Below are positions 43,526 through 53,669 of a DNA stretch of 64,000 nucleotides, in pieces. The stretch spans positions 41,641-105,640 of the forward strand of contig CABROF010000002.1 in NCBI GenBank assembly GCA_902472555.1, read 5' to 3'. Position numbers and translations under genes: made by a program. Every line of letters starts with the position of its first letter. Position 1 is the first letter of the stretch. This DNA is from UMGS1851 sp900555605. GTDB lineage: Bacteria > Bacillota > Clostridia > UBA1212 > UBA1255. The notes beneath the pieces are model-generated. The model searched no databases, was not told where the DNA came from, and saw only the letters and a list, made by a program, of their open reading frames with translations.

Positions 43526-44293
43526 ATGTTCAATTATAAAATCACCCTACAGTATGATGGGACCGGAATCCAGGGCTGGCAGAAGCAGACCCGCACGCAG
43601 AATACAATTCAGGGAAAATTAGAAGCGATCCTTACGAAAATGACGGGCGTACAGACAGAGGTGCACGGCGCGGGACGAACGGACGCCGGGGTTCACGCTT
43701 ATGGACAAACAGCAAATTTTAAACTGCGGGAAGCCATCCCGGAGCAGAAGATTCTTTCCTATCTCAATCGTTACCTTCCTCGGCAAATTGCGGTTACCGA
43801 AATCTGTCAGGTGCCGGAAAGCTTCCACAGCAGACTCAGCGCCAAGTCAAAAGTCTATCTGTACCGCATTTGGAACGGTCCGTACAGTCCTGTATTTGAG
43901 CGAAATTTTTTGTATCACATTCCCGAGCCGCTGGCAGTATCCCCCACCCGGACCGCCGCGGCATTTTTTATGGGCGAACATGATTTTCGTTCCTTTTCCG
44001 CAGACCGCCGCAGCAAAAAGTCCACGATCCGAACCTTGTTTCATACTGAGATTCAGACACTTTCTGCGCCTCTTGGTACAGAGGTGCGGATCATTCTGCA
44101 CGGCAGCGGTTTTCTATACCATATGGCCCGGATTATTACAGGTACATTAATTGAAGCGGGCTTCGGCCTGCGGGCGGCGGAGGAGATTCCGGCGCTGTTT
44201 GCCTGCAGGGACCGCAGCAAGGCCGGATTTACGGCGCCGCCCCAGGGTCTTATCCTGCAGGAAGTACGTTATGAAAATGAAAGTATCCTGTAA
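43526..44293 (+). CDS. truA: tRNA pseudouridine(38-40) synthase TruA
   Basis: Makes pseudouridine at positions 38-40 of the tRNA anticodon arm. The 255-residue protein has the catalytic motif GRTDAGVHA (Asp53), the DGTGIQGWQ start, LPRQIAVTEICQVPESFHSRLSAKSKVYLYRIW and the HDFRSFS and GSGFLYHMARIITGTLIEAG segments. GGAGGG and AGG precede the ATG at 43526. It is in a short plus-strand operon between the MGMT-like gene and the glycosidase. Confidence 0.95.
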   Translation: MFNYKITLQYDGTGIQGWQKQTRTQNTIQGKLEAILTKMTGVQTEVHGAGRTDAGVHAYGQTANFKLREAIPEQKILSYLNRYLPRQIAVTEICQVPESFHSRLSAKSKVYLYRIWNGPYSPVFERNFLYHIPEPLAVSPTRTAAAFFMGEHDFRSFSADRRSKKSTIRTLFHTEIQTLSAPLGTEVRIILHGSGFLYHMARIITGTLIEAGFGLRAAEEIPALFACRDRSKAGFTAPPQGLILQEVRYENESIL

Positions 44294-44331
44294 AAATAAA
44301 ATTTTCACAGAGAAAAAGGATGAAGATTCAT

Positions 44332-46431
44332 ATGAACAATGAAGTGCAATTTATGCGCGCACAGCCGGTATGGGCAGAAAACAGAGCCCATGAAATGAAT
44401 ATGACGATTCTGTTTCGTTCGCAATTAAAGACCGCATGTCCGTCTGGTACAGTTCTCAGGCTCACAGGTTCCTCCTGCTACACAGTCTATATCAACGGCT
44501 GTTTATTCGCCATGGGACCGGCGCGCTGTGCGCACGGCTTCTACCGCGTGGATGAACAATGTCTGGATGCGGTTCTCCGCGGAAACGATGTAGTTGACAT
44601 CCGGGTCTCCGGCTATAATATCAACAGCTATGAATGGCTGGATATGCCGGCATTTCTGTGCGCAGAAATCTGCTGCGGGAATCAAGTACTGGCTGCAACC
44701 GGACACGGAGGCTTTTCCGCATACGAATATACGGAGCGTATACAAAAGGCTCAGAAATATTCATTTCAGCGCACCTTTGCGGAAATATATGATTTCAGCC
44801 GCAGAACGGATTTTGGAAAGCCGCTTTCCCTGACACTGCAAACGGAAGGGATAAAAGCCTTTCTGCCTCGCGGCATCCGTTATCCGGATTTTGAGCAGCT
44901 CCCGTATAAAGACATTCTCCGCCGCGGTCATTACAGTCTTTCTGAGAAGACACAGTATTATGCGGACCGGGCGATTACCGGCATTGGGCCGAAGCAGAAA
45001 GGGTATCCCTTTGAACAGCTGGAAATCTGTTCTTTGCATGAAGCGCAGAAAATGGATTTCGACACGTCTGCGGAACCGGCCGGCACCTATACGCTATATG
45101 ATATGGGCTGTGAATATACGGGGCTGATCGGCTGCGAGGTCACATGCACGGAACGTGTGCGGGTTATGATTCTGTTTGATGAAATTCTGACTGACGGTGA
45201 CGTTCATTTTCTGCGTATGGGCTGTTCCAATGTGCTGCTCTATGATCTGCCTGCCGGACATCATTTTCTGCTTTCTTTTGAGCCTTACGTGCTTCGCTAT
45301 CTGAAAATCGCGGTTTCGGGGCCGGCGGAAAGTACGGTTGTCTCACAGGTCCATATGCGCCGTGTCGGCTATATGCTGCCGGATGTTTCACTGAACAGTC
45401 CGGATCAAAACCTGCAGCGCATTTTCAGTGCGGCGCTGGAAACCTTCCGGCAGAATACATACGATATTTATATGGATTGTCCCTCCCGGGAGCGGGCCGG
45501 CTGGCTGTGTGACAGCTTTTTTACCGGCCGAGTGGAATATGTCCTCACCGGTAAAAGTGAGGTGGAACACAATTTTCTGCAGAATTTTCTGCTGCCGGAC
45601 AGCTTTCGCTTTCTTCCGCAGGGCATGCTGCCCATGTGCTACCCCTCCGACCATTATGACGGAATCTTCATTCCCAATTGGGCCATGTGGTTCGTTCTGG
45701 AGCTTCAGGAATATCTGCAGCGCTCCGGAGACAGGGCGCTGATAGATGCAGCAAAAAATAAGGTTTACGCCCTTCTTGCGTATTTTCAAAAATTTGAAAA
45801 TGAGTTCGGTCTTCTGGAAAATCTGGAATCCTGGGTGTTTCTCGAATGGTCTCGGGCAAATGAGTTTATCTGTAACGTAAATTTTCCTACAAATATGCTG
45901 TATGCACGAATGAAGCAGGTAATTTCCGCGCTTTACGACGATCCGGCGCTGTCCCGGCAGGCGGCGCAGCTGAAAAGTACAATCCAAGAGATGTCCTATT
46001 CTGCGGAAGAAGACTTTTTCTGTGACAATGCCTGCCGTACAGACGGGGGCCTCGTGCGTTCCGGGCACCATTCGGAATGCTGTCAATATTATGCCTTTCA
46101 TACAAAGGTTGCCCTTCCGGAGCAGTATCCTACCTTATGGAAGCGTTTAATTGAGGATTTCGGTCCGGATAGAAAAGCCACGGGCAAATGGCCGGCAGTT
46201 TATCCTGCAAATGCGTTTATCGGAAATTATCTGCGGCTGGATCTGCTCTCGGAAGCAGGTCTTGATGAAAAAGTCTTGGAAAATATCATCGGCTACTTTC
46301 TCTATATGGCAGATACCACCGGTACCCTATGGGAAAACGACGGCGCCTATGCAAGCTGCAACCACGGCTTTGCTTCCCACGTCCTGTACTGGTTCGACCG
46401 AATGGGACTGCTGAAAAAAGGGAGCCTATGA
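44332..46431 (+). CDS. Alpha-L-rhamnosidase-like glycoside hydrolase (GH78 type)
   Basis: A 699-residue enzyme. The N-terminal half has beta-domain-like sequence (SCYTVYINGCLFAMGPARCAHGFYRVD). The (alpha/alpha)6 core has the GH78 hallmark MDCPSRERAGWLCD near residue 380, including the Asp and Glu expected in the active site, and later PNWAMWFVLELQEYL and LWENDGAYASCNHGFASHV. No signal peptide is seen, so it acts inside the cell. It is shorter than many GH78 enzymes because some N-terminal domains are missing. A rhamnulokinase gene 43 kb away and the other glycosidases here fit the use of rhamnose-containing glycans. AAGG ends about nine bases before the ATG. Confidence 0.82.
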   Translation: MNNEVQFMRAQPVWAENRAHEMNMTILFRSQLKTACPSGTVLRLTGSSCYTVYINGCLFAMGPARCAHGFYRVDEQCLDAVLRGNDVVDIRVSGYNINSYEWLDMPAFLCAEICCGNQVLAATGHGGFSAYEYTERIQKAQKYSFQRTFAEIYDFSRRTDFGKPLSLTLQTEGIKAFLPRGIRYPDFEQLPYKDILRRGHYSLSEKTQYYADRAITGIGPKQKGYPFEQLEICSLHEAQKMDFDTSAEPAGTYTLYDMGCEYTGLIGCEVTCTERVRVMILFDEILTDGDVHFLRMGCSNVLLYDLPAGHHFLLSFEPYVLRYLKIAVSGPAESTVVSQVHMRRVGYMLPDVSLNSPDQNLQRIFSAALETFRQNTYDIYMDCPSRERAGWLCDSFFTGRVEYVLTGKSEVEHNFLQNFLLPDSFRFLPQGMLPMCYPSDHYDGIFIPNWAMWFVLELQEYLQRSGDRALIDAAKNKVYALLAYFQKFENEFGLLENLESWVFLEWSRANEFICNVNFPTNMLYARMKQVISALYDDPALSRQAAQLKSTIQEMSYSAEEDFFCDNACRTDGGLVRSGHHSECCQYYAFHTKVALPEQYPTLWKRLIEDFGPDRKATGKWPAVYPANAFIGNYLRLDLLSEAGLDEKVLENIIGYFLYMADTTGTLWENDGAYASCNHGFASHVLYWFDRMGLLKKGSL

Positions 46432-46486
46432 AATATCTTTCATGCCGTCTGTACGGCTGATACGCAATTTTATGAAAGCGGTGAGA

Positions 46487-49024
46487 TCAATCCACCGCTT
46501 TCATAGATTCCACCATACGGATCCGTTTTAATTTTATCAGCATCAGCAGATCCACTGCCGCAGAAAAGGTCAGCGTCAATACTGCGGCAAAGACAAAGCT
46601 CCACGGTGAAATCGTTCTTCCGAACATCAGATCAACGCTTTCCGCAGTGATAATTACATAGCGATGCAGCACAGTCCCCAGAAGCAGGCCCGTGAGCGTT
46701 CCGAGTATCGTCAGCATCACAATCTCACGGAAAATATACCGCGCCACCTCTCCGTGGTGGTAGCCCAATACCCGCAGTGTAGCAAGCTCCTTTGTCCTTT
46801 CATTAATATTCACATTTGTCAGATTATACAGCACGATAGCGGCTAGCGCTCCGGCAGCGAGGATCAAAACCAGTACAATAAAGGTCATGCTGGACAGCAA
46901 ATCCTCATAGGTCTTCCGCATCTGTGTATTGAATTCCACAGCAGACACGGCTCCTGTTTTTGTAAGAGCCCGTACGGCAGCATCTTGTTCCGCTTGGTCC
47001 GTAATGCCGGATTTGACAAAAACCGTATTATACGAAACAGAACCAAACGCTTTTAAATATACGCTTTCGTGGATGTATACACAGCATCCGACATAATTCT
47101 CCGTAATTCCGGTGACAACCAGCCGTACCTTTTGATTCGCGGCATTTTCAAGGGTTACGCTTTCTCCGATTCCCACGTCAAGTGTTTCCGCCATTTTTTC
47201 AGTCAGAATTACAGAATCGCTGTTAAGCGCAATATCCGTGTCCTCTTTCCGGTCATGCAGCCGGATAAACTGCGTAAAGTCCGCCGCGTCCCGGGGCACA
47301 TAGAGGGCCGCATCAACGTGCTTTCCGGCCGCAGTCACACCGACGCTTTCAAAGCAGGCCACCGTGTATGGCTTATCCTTTAAAAATGCAAGAAGCTCCG
47401 TATCTTCCGCAAGCGGATCCCGTCCGTTCTCTGCTTCTATGCCGGCAGGGTAATCAATCTTCATATCATACAGCAGAATCTCCTGAAACTGCCGATTCGC
47501 AATCACTTCTGTAGAATCTCTGAGTCCAAATCCGGTCAAAAGCAGAGCCGTACAGCCCGCCACTCCGATGACAGTCATAAACAGGTGTCTTTTATTGCGA
47601 ATGATATTGCGTGCAGAGGCTTTATAGGAGAAAGACAGATGCTTCCAGATAAACGGAATCCGTTCCAATAAAATACGCTGCCCTGCCTTTGGGACCCGCG
47701 GCAGCATAAGATATGCCGGCTTTTCACGGAGAGACCTGCCGCAGGACAGCAGCGTCGCGCCTATGGTACAAACGATTTCCAGCGTACAGGAAATCAGTGC
47801 AAAAATCCAGTCCAGCTGCGTGACCAGCGGCGGCAGCATATACAGCGTTTCATACGCATTATAAAAGACAGCCGGCATCAGCTGGAAGCCTGTTGCCAGA
47901 CCGAATAGGCATCCGATAGCAGTCGCCAGACCGGAGTATGCTACATATTTATAAGTAATCGCACCCTTGCTGTAGCCTATGGCTTTTAAGGTTCCGATCT
48001 CAGTTCGGTCCTCCTCTACCATTCTGGTCATGGTGGTCAGCGTCACTAAAGCCGCTACCAAAAAGAAGAAGATCGGAAACAGCTTTGCCACATCGGCTAC
48101 CTTTTGCACATTAATTCGATAACTTGCATAGCTGACATTGGAAGTGCGGTCCAAGACATACCATTTGGAGCCCGGAGAAGCTTCCGCATTCTGCCCGCCG
48201 GCTGCCGGATTTCCGCCGGTTGTCTCTGCGGACGCCTGACTGCCATGCGCAGTCTGCGTTTCTGCGATTTTCTCTATCGCGGATACGGCTTCGGCAATAT
48301 ACGATTCATATGTATCCGTAAACGCGGTCATCTGTGCCGCGCCCTTTACCATAACATACAAATCCGTATACACCGGCAATGCGTAACAGCTGCTGTCTGC
48401 ATAAACAATCATGCCGACACGGCCGTTTCCGATGGCACTCGTTTCTTTCTCCGATGAAAAATAAAATGGATTTCCGACGATGCCCACCACAGTATATTCC
48501 GTAATGCGGTACGTCCCGCCGATAGAAGCAGCATCCGCATTTTCCTCTGATATATATAGCTTAGCGCCCACCGAAATATCTGATAAATATCCCATTGGCC
48601 GCTGGATAACGCATTCCGCGGCCTGCTCCGGCATACGGCCCTCCAAAAGCGTCAGGCGGTTGACAAACTCTGGCTCGTCATTTTGGGTCAGCGGCACCCC
48701 GAAGATCCTGGCGACCTGAACCTCACCGCCGTCTACGGACATCAGAGTATCCGTTACATATGCGGGCATCACCTGATCGATTTTATCCAGATCGGAGACA
48801 GCCGCAATATCGGCCTCTGTAAATCCCGCGGCAGATTTCATAAAAATGTCGCACATCCGATTCTCATCATAATAGCGGTCTACAGAAACCTTCATATCCG
48901 GCGTTGCAGACAGCACACCTACCAAAAAGCCAACGCCCAGCGCAACAATTGCGATAATTGCGATGAACCGGCCGAAACTCTTTTTAATATCGCGCAGAAC
49001 GCTTCTGTGATACATTTTACCCAT
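46487..49024 (-). CDS. FtsX-domain ABC transporter permease (MarR-controlled system)
   Basis: An 845-residue membrane protein with the two-FtsX-domain layout. An N-terminal helix (about 20-40) is followed by a large extracytoplasmic domain. Four helices lie around 320-430, then a second extracytoplasmic domain and the C-terminal helices with AGALAAIVLYNLTNVNINERTKELATLRVLGYHHGEV. This matches the bacitracin/antimicrobial-peptide exporter and lipoprotein-extrusion families. It lies six bases after its ATPase gene. The likely cargo or target is a peptide or lipid, but this is not established. Confidence 0.85.
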   Translation of the reverse strand: MGKMYHRSVLRDIKKSFGRFIAIIAIVALGVGFLVGVLSATPDMKVSVDRYYDENRMCDIFMKSAAGFTEADIAAVSDLDKIDQVMPAYVTDTLMSVDGGEVQVARIFGVPLTQNDEPEFVNRLTLLEGRMPEQAAECVIQRPMGYLSDISVGAKLYISEENADAASIGGTYRITEYTVVGIVGNPFYFSSEKETSAIGNGRVGMIVYADSSCYALPVYTDLYVMVKGAAQMTAFTDTYESYIAEAVSAIEKIAETQTAHGSQASAETTGGNPAAGGQNAEASPGSKWYVLDRTSNVSYASYRINVQKVADVAKLFPIFFFLVAALVTLTTMTRMVEEDRTEIGTLKAIGYSKGAITYKYVAYSGLATAIGCLFGLATGFQLMPAVFYNAYETLYMLPPLVTQLDWIFALISCTLEIVCTIGATLLSCGRSLREKPAYLMLPRVPKAGQRILLERIPFIWKHLSFSYKASARNIIRNKRHLFMTVIGVAGCTALLLTGFGLRDSTEVIANRQFQEILLYDMKIDYPAGIEAENGRDPLAEDTELLAFLKDKPYTVACFESVGVTAAGKHVDAALYVPRDAADFTQFIRLHDRKEDTDIALNSDSVILTEKMAETLDVGIGESVTLENAANQKVRLVVTGITENYVGCCVYIHESVYLKAFGSVSYNTVFVKSGITDQAEQDAAVRALTKTGAVSAVEFNTQMRKTYEDLLSSMTFIVLVLILAAGALAAIVLYNLTNVNINERTKELATLRVLGYHHGEVARYIFREIVMLTILGTLTGLLLGTVLHRYVIITAESVDLMFGRTISPWSFVFAAVLTLTFSAAVDLLMLIKLKRIRMVESMKAVD

Positions 49025-49030
49025 ACAGCC

Positions 49031-49741
49031 TCACCATTCGATCTCTTCCACGGGAGCCGCATGTTCATTCCGCAGCATATCGTACACGGTCCCGTTTTTG
49101 ATGCGGATGATTCTGTCCGCCATTGCTGTAATCGCTTGATTATGCGTAATAACAATTACAGTTTTCCCCATATTTCTGCAGCAATCCTGCAGCAGCTTGA
49201 GAATCTTCTTACCGGTATGATAATCCAGGGCACCGGTGGGTTCGTCGCAGAGCAGGATTTTCGGATTTTTTGCAAGCGCCCTGGCAATCGAAACGCGCTG
49301 CTGCTCCCCGCCCGATAGCTGCGCGGGAAAGTTGTGCATGCGCTCTGTCAGTCCCACGGCCTTTAATGCCTCCGCGGTATCCAAAGGATCCTTACAGATT
49401 TCCGAAGCCAGCTCCACATTTTCAAAGGCCGTCAGATTCTGCACCAGATTATAAAATTGAAACACAAAGCCTACATCATATCGACGGTAATTTGTCAGCT
49501 GTCTGTCGTTCATGCCGCTGATCTCCGCGCCATCCAAAAAAATCTTGCCGCTGTCACATGCATCCATGCCCCCCAGCATATTCAGCACCGTTGTCTTTCC
49601 TGCTCCGCTGGGGCCTACAATCACGCAGAATTCACCTTTTTCAATAGAAAAACTTACATGATCCGAAGCCGCGATGGTCTGATCCCCGGTCCGGTAATAT
49701 TTACAAACATCTTCAAAAACAACAAAAGCCTGTTCAGACAT
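49031..49741 (-). CDS. ABC transporter ATP-binding protein (MarR-controlled system)
   Basis: A 236-residue ATPase of the MacB/LolD group with Walker A GPSGAGKTT near residue 40, the signature LSGGEQQRVSIA and Walker B ILLCDEPTGALD. HNQAITAMADRIIRI follows. It has the 49-base-spaced FtsX permease partner immediately downstream and the MarR regulator about 100 bases upstream. Confidence 0.9.
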   Translation of the reverse strand: MSEQAFVVFEDVCKYYRTGDQTIAASDHVSFSIEKGEFCVIVGPSGAGKTTVLNMLGGMDACDSGKIFLDGAEISGMNDRQLTNYRRYDVGFVFQFYNLVQNLTAFENVELASEICKDPLDTAEALKAVGLTERMHNFPAQLSGGEQQRVSIARALAKNPKILLCDEPTGALDYHTGKKILKLLQDCCRNMGKTVIVITHNQAITAMADRIIRIKNGTVYDMLRNEHAAPVEEIEW

Positions 49742-49847
49742 TTTCCTACCTCCAACACAATCGTCATCTTACTTATTGATATTTTCCCTTTATTTTCATA
49801 CGGCTCCGCCGCACGTTCTGCAGCAGAAGCCTGCGGCATTTTTCAGA

Positions 49848-50288
49848 TTACCGTTCCAACTTCCCATGCGCCTCCATGTGATCAGCTGATAAATTGATCA
49901 GCCGAATAAGCTCCAGAACGTTCCGCTCCCCCAAACCGTCTACTAAAATATGAAAATAGCGCTCTACAAACCGGACCTTTCCCGCAGCATAGCCGGCGCC
50001 CTGCTCAGTAAGCCGCACCCGCATTTTTCTGCGATCCTGTTCCTCAGTTTCCATGGCAATATATCCCTTTGTGCGGAGCGCGGCAAGTACGGAGGTAATG
50101 CGCTGCCGGCTGACGTACAACGCTCCGCTGATATCAGACGGATAAATTTCCCGATCTCTATTTGCCGAAAGATACAGCAGTACACGCATTTCTCCCTGGC
50201 AAAACTCCATAAACGGTGCAATGACCTCCATGTCGTACATTCTCTGCAGCGAATGGATCAGGGAATCCTTCAGCGCCTCAGCATCCAT
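49848..50288 (-). CDS. MarR-family transcriptional regulator
   Basis: A 146-residue winged-helix regulator. The DNA-binding helix region is YPSDISGALYVSRQRITSVLAALRTKGYIAMETEEQDRRKMRVRLTEQG, and the flanking helices form the dimer. The AAGGAAGG ribosome binding site is six bases upstream of the ATG at 50288. It precedes the ABC exporter genes and lies just after a 20-base palindrome overlapping its promoter, which is probably its own operator. The effector ligand is unknown, possibly an exporter substrate or lipid. Confidence 0.9.
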   Translation of the reverse strand: MDAEALKDSLIHSLQRMYDMEVIAPFMEFCQGEMRVLLYLSANRDREIYPSDISGALYVSRQRITSVLAALRTKGYIAMETEEQDRRKMRVRLTEQGAGYAAGKVRFVERYFHILVDGLGERNVLELIRLINLSADHMEAHGKLER

Positions 50289-50313
50289 AAGCATCCTTCC
50301 TTTCCTTTTAAAA

Positions 50314-50371
50314 TAAACGCAGGTGTATAATCAACAGCATTGATTATACACCTGCGTTTAGAATTATGCAA
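50314..50371 (-). promoter_or_regulatory. Promoter with MarR-type operator
   Basis: On the minus strand TTGCAT (50371-50366) and TATAAT (50348-50343) are 17 bases apart. The -10 box lies inside a perfect 20-base inverted repeat (50314-50333 and 50341-50360, seven-base spacer). A dimer bound there would block RNA polymerase, so autoregulation of the MarR operon is likely. Confidence 0.75.
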
Positions 50372-50474
50372 AAAATATTAAAATGCCGGATACCCGTTCC
50401 GAAAGGGGAAACGCGCACAGCGCAGGCTCCGGCATATCCCATTCGTGGGATTTTTTTCGCTTTGCGCGGATCTT

Positions 50475-51599
50475 TTATACGCGCTCGGCAATGGCCTGCC
50501 GGGCCGGGGTGCAGGGCATTCCATGGGCCTCTGCCACACCGCTGCAGGTCAGGCTTCCTTTATATATGTTCAGGCCCCGCAGCAATCCCGGATCTGCAGC
50601 AAGCGCAGCCTCGGCCCCCTTGTCCGCAATCGACAGCGCATAACCGGAAATCGCATTATTCAGTGCAACGGTTGCAGTATTGGACACTGCCCCCGGCATA
50701 TTCCCCACACAATAGTGAAGCACATTGTCCACCAGATAAACCGGGTCGTCATGATAGGTAACATGGCTTGTCTCGCCGCAGCCGCCTTGGTCAATGGCCA
50801 CATCGACAAATACGGAGCCTTTCTTCATTTGCTTTAAATATTCCCTCCGAACCAACTTCGGCGTGGCGCCGCCGGGAATTAAAACCGCACCAATCACGAG
50901 ATCCGCATGCCGCAGCGCCTCTTCAATGCTTTGCGGCGTGGAATAAACCGTATTGATCCGGTCACTGTAGATATCGTCCAGATATTCCAAACGATTGAGA
51001 TCAATATCCAGAACCGTAACATCGGCGCCCATTCCAACTGCAGTCCTGACTGCATTGATCCCCACCGTGCCGGCGCCCAGTACCGCGACCTGTCCCCTCT
51101 TTACCCCGGGTACGCCCGATAAAAGCACGCCGCTGCCGCCAAATGGTTTTTCCAGGTATTTTGCGCCTTCCTGAACGCTCAGTCTGCCTGCGATCTGACT
51201 CATAGGCTTCAGGCACGGAAGATCTCCCGTCCTGCCTGTAATGGTCTCAAAGGCAATTCCGATACAGCCGCTGCGCAGCAGCGCTTCCGTTAATCCGCGG
51301 TCGGCAGCTAAATGGAGATACGTATATAAGATCTGATTCTCACGGATCAGCGGATACTCCGGTTCCAGCGGCTCCTTTACCTTGATGATCATATCGCAGT
51401 CAGCAAAAACCGCCCGGGCATCTGCCGCTAAAATACATCCGGCCTCTTCATACGCCTGATCTTCAAACCCCGAACCGCAGCCGGCACCGCGCTGTACGAC
51501 GACAGTGTGTCCGTGACTGATATAAAGCTTTGCTGCATTCGGGGTAATTCCTACACGGTATTCATGTTTCTTGATCTCTGTTACGGTTCCGATTTTCAT
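50475..51599 (-). CDS. ald: Alanine dehydrogenase
   Basis: Interconverts L-alanine and pyruvate plus ammonia with NAD(H), in the cytoplasm. The 374-residue protein has the catalytic Lys75 (VKEP) and His96 (YLHLA), the NAD loop VLGAGTVGINAVRTAVGMGADVTVLD near residue 170, and DVAIDQGGCGETSHVT near 270. AAGGAG lies upstream of the ATG at 51599; the frame to 51644 lacks this. It stands alone. Alanine is a common fermentation nitrogen and electron sink. Confidence 0.94.
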   Translation of the reverse strand: MKIGTVTEIKKHEYRVGITPNAAKLYISHGHTVVVQRGAGCGSGFEDQAYEEAGCILAADARAVFADCDMIIKVKEPLEPEYPLIRENQILYTYLHLAADRGLTEALLRSGCIGIAFETITGRTGDLPCLKPMSQIAGRLSVQEGAKYLEKPFGGSGVLLSGVPGVKRGQVAVLGAGTVGINAVRTAVGMGADVTVLDIDLNRLEYLDDIYSDRINTVYSTPQSIEEALRHADLVIGAVLIPGGATPKLVRREYLKQMKKGSVFVDVAIDQGGCGETSHVTYHDDPVYLVDNVLHYCVGNMPGAVSNTATVALNNAISGYALSIADKGAEAALAADPGLLRGLNIYKGSLTCSGVAEAHGMPCTPARQAIAERV

Positions 51600-51772
51600 A
51601 CTGTAAAACGCTCCTTCATCCCTGCGGCGGTCTGCGCCCGGCAAATTTGTAAATAGATTCGGAGTATTTTACCATGTATGGAGGGAAAATGCAATTGCCG
51701 CACTGCATTGCAGCTTTTCCTGTCAATAAAATCCGGCACAGTTCCCGGGGCGCACCGCAGCAGCCGATACTG

Positions 51773-53653
51773 CTATTTTTTTGTCGGAAGCCAGGTGCAA
51801 AACGCAGAAGCGCCATCCCAGGTTGCGCCGGCGGAACGGTAATCAATTAGAGAAATCGTACTGCCGTCATCTGTTTCCGCTTCCGCACACAGCCAGCAGG
51901 GAAAGGCCGGCTTAACAAGATGCAGGTGCATGGCATCCGTGCAGTCCCTGCCGTAACGCAGCGCCGTGCCCTTCGGCCCCACAGTCCGATCAAAGGAGAC
52001 CGGAGCATAAATCTCTTCCCCGGTCCGCGCATCGCGCGTTAAAACAATCGGTCCGCGCATGAACGCAATATACGGATCCCCTGCCCGGTTCAGCCCGCGT
52101 GGCGCATCGAATACCCGCAGAGAAAGCTCCATCTCTACAGAAACGGAATCGCCCTGCTGCCATTCACGCGTCAGTACGGTGTAGGTGCCGGGTATGCCGC
52201 AGCTGCCATCCGAAACGTCTTCGCCATTGATCTTCACCCGGTACCGCCGGCACCAGGCAGGTACCCGCAGCAGGATGGAAAACGGGCCGGCTGCTTCTGC
52301 ATGTGTCACTTCCGCGGTAAACGCACCCTCCGCAGGATATTGCGTCACCGTACGCAGCTGCACACTGCCGCCGTCCGATAGCCCGAACCGCGCGCTGCCG
52401 CTGACATAAAATTGGATCACCGGCCCCTGTCTGCTGTTCATAAATGCGGTAAACGGCACCAGCGCAAGTCCCGTGGGACCATTGGCCGTGCAGCAGCTCA
52501 GGTCAAAGCCGTCGATATTGAAGCTGTAATTGACTTTCGGATTCCGCACTCCGTTAAAACGCGGAAAATATTCAAAAAATCTGCCGTCCGGCCGGACAGC
52601 CCCGATCAGCACGTTATAAGCACTTCGTTCGATTTCATCCGCAATCGCCGCTTCCCCTGTCAGCCGAAGCAGCTGGTAGCAGAGCTTCATCCAAGTAACG
52701 GTCACACAAGTCTCCATCATCAGCGTGATGTCCGGATTGGTTTGCTCGTATTTTGTGTAATTCCATTGTTCTCCCGTACCGGGCCCTAAATTATACGGAG
52801 CGTCCGCGCCGCCTGATCCTAAAAGTGTAATCTCCTGCTCCAAAAGCTTCCGGTAAAACCGCAGCGCAGTCTCCCGCCATTTTTCATCTCCTGCGGCGCG
52901 GTAATACTCTACCAGTCCCTCAAAGCAGGACATCATTTCGTAGGCCTTTGCAATGCTTTCCTTCGGGTCGCCGGTGGAACCGATATTCTTTGGATCCTTC
53001 CCCCGGTAAATACTTTCAAACAGGTTCTCCCTGCTGCACGCGCCGCTGTCTACAATATAGCCTGCAAAGTCGAGATAACGCTTCTCCCCTGTCAGATGAT
53101 ACAGCTTTACCATCGGTTCTAAAATCGAGCTCGATTCGATCCCGCAAAACGCCCAGCCCGTATCTGTAATCTGGGTTTTCGGCGGAAGTCCCACCTGGGA
53201 AATCGTATAATCCGCCATAGCCTTCATGGCTCCAAGTACATCCGCGCGGCCGGTAATCTCATAATAACCCTGCAGTCCGAGCAATACATATTTCCGTTCC
53301 CAAAGATCAGAGCCCTGGCTGCCGTTGGGCTGAAATTCATACGGCACAGTGCTGATGCAGCCGTCCGGCGTTTGAATCGACAGCATATCGTCTACTGTTT
53401 GATCCAGAATCCCTTTTAATTCCGGATCCTGATTGTATTTATACGTCAGGGATCCGGCTCTCACAAGCTTCCCCCAGAATTCTCCGGTGGCAAACGGATC
53501 CACCTTATTGCGGAAATAATCCGCCAGCGCACGATAATTCAGCTGTTTCAAAGTCTTTTCCGTAATCAGGCGAATCAAATCGTCAAATACGCCCTCTAAA
53601 TGCACCGCGCCTGCCGGCAGCTGATAAAATACATCCTCCCGCATCCTGTTCAT
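51773..53653 (-). CDS. Beta-L-arabinofuranosidase-like glycoside hydrolase (GH127/DUF1680)
   Basis: A 626-residue (alpha/alpha)6-barrel hydrolase. In GH127 the nucleophile Cys is held by a zinc site with Glu and Cys residues. Here LMMETCVTVTWMKL carries the Glu-x-Cys pair and DLSCCTANGPTG the Cys-Cys pair. Later beta domains include LLRVPAWCRRYRVKINGE. No signal peptide is seen, so it is intracellular. It overlaps nothing, and the GH99-like gene precedes it by 17 bases, suggesting a shared transcript for a glycan containing beta-arabinofuranose or a related sugar. Family is firm; specificity is not. Confidence 0.85.
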   Translation of the reverse strand: MNRMREDVFYQLPAGAVHLEGVFDDLIRLITEKTLKQLNYRALADYFRNKVDPFATGEFWGKLVRAGSLTYKYNQDPELKGILDQTVDDMLSIQTPDGCISTVPYEFQPNGSQGSDLWERKYVLLGLQGYYEITGRADVLGAMKAMADYTISQVGLPPKTQITDTGWAFCGIESSSILEPMVKLYHLTGEKRYLDFAGYIVDSGACSRENLFESIYRGKDPKNIGSTGDPKESIAKAYEMMSCFEGLVEYYRAAGDEKWRETALRFYRKLLEQEITLLGSGGADAPYNLGPGTGEQWNYTKYEQTNPDITLMMETCVTVTWMKLCYQLLRLTGEAAIADEIERSAYNVLIGAVRPDGRFFEYFPRFNGVRNPKVNYSFNIDGFDLSCCTANGPTGLALVPFTAFMNSRQGPVIQFYVSGSARFGLSDGGSVQLRTVTQYPAEGAFTAEVTHAEAAGPFSILLRVPAWCRRYRVKINGEDVSDGSCGIPGTYTVLTREWQQGDSVSVEMELSLRVFDAPRGLNRAGDPYIAFMRGPIVLTRDARTGEEIYAPVSFDRTVGPKGTALRYGRDCTDAMHLHLVKPAFPCWLCAEAETDDGSTISLIDYRSAGATWDGASAFCTWLPTKK

Positions 53654-53669
53654 ACAACTGAAGCTCCTC

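Noticed and set aside
46465..46495. Hairpin TGAAAGCGGTG with CACCGCTTTCA between the GH78-type gene and the FtsX permease
   Set aside because: It overlaps the permease stop codon and lacks a T-run on either strand, so it is weak evidence for a terminator; both genes converge here, so it may still matter a little.
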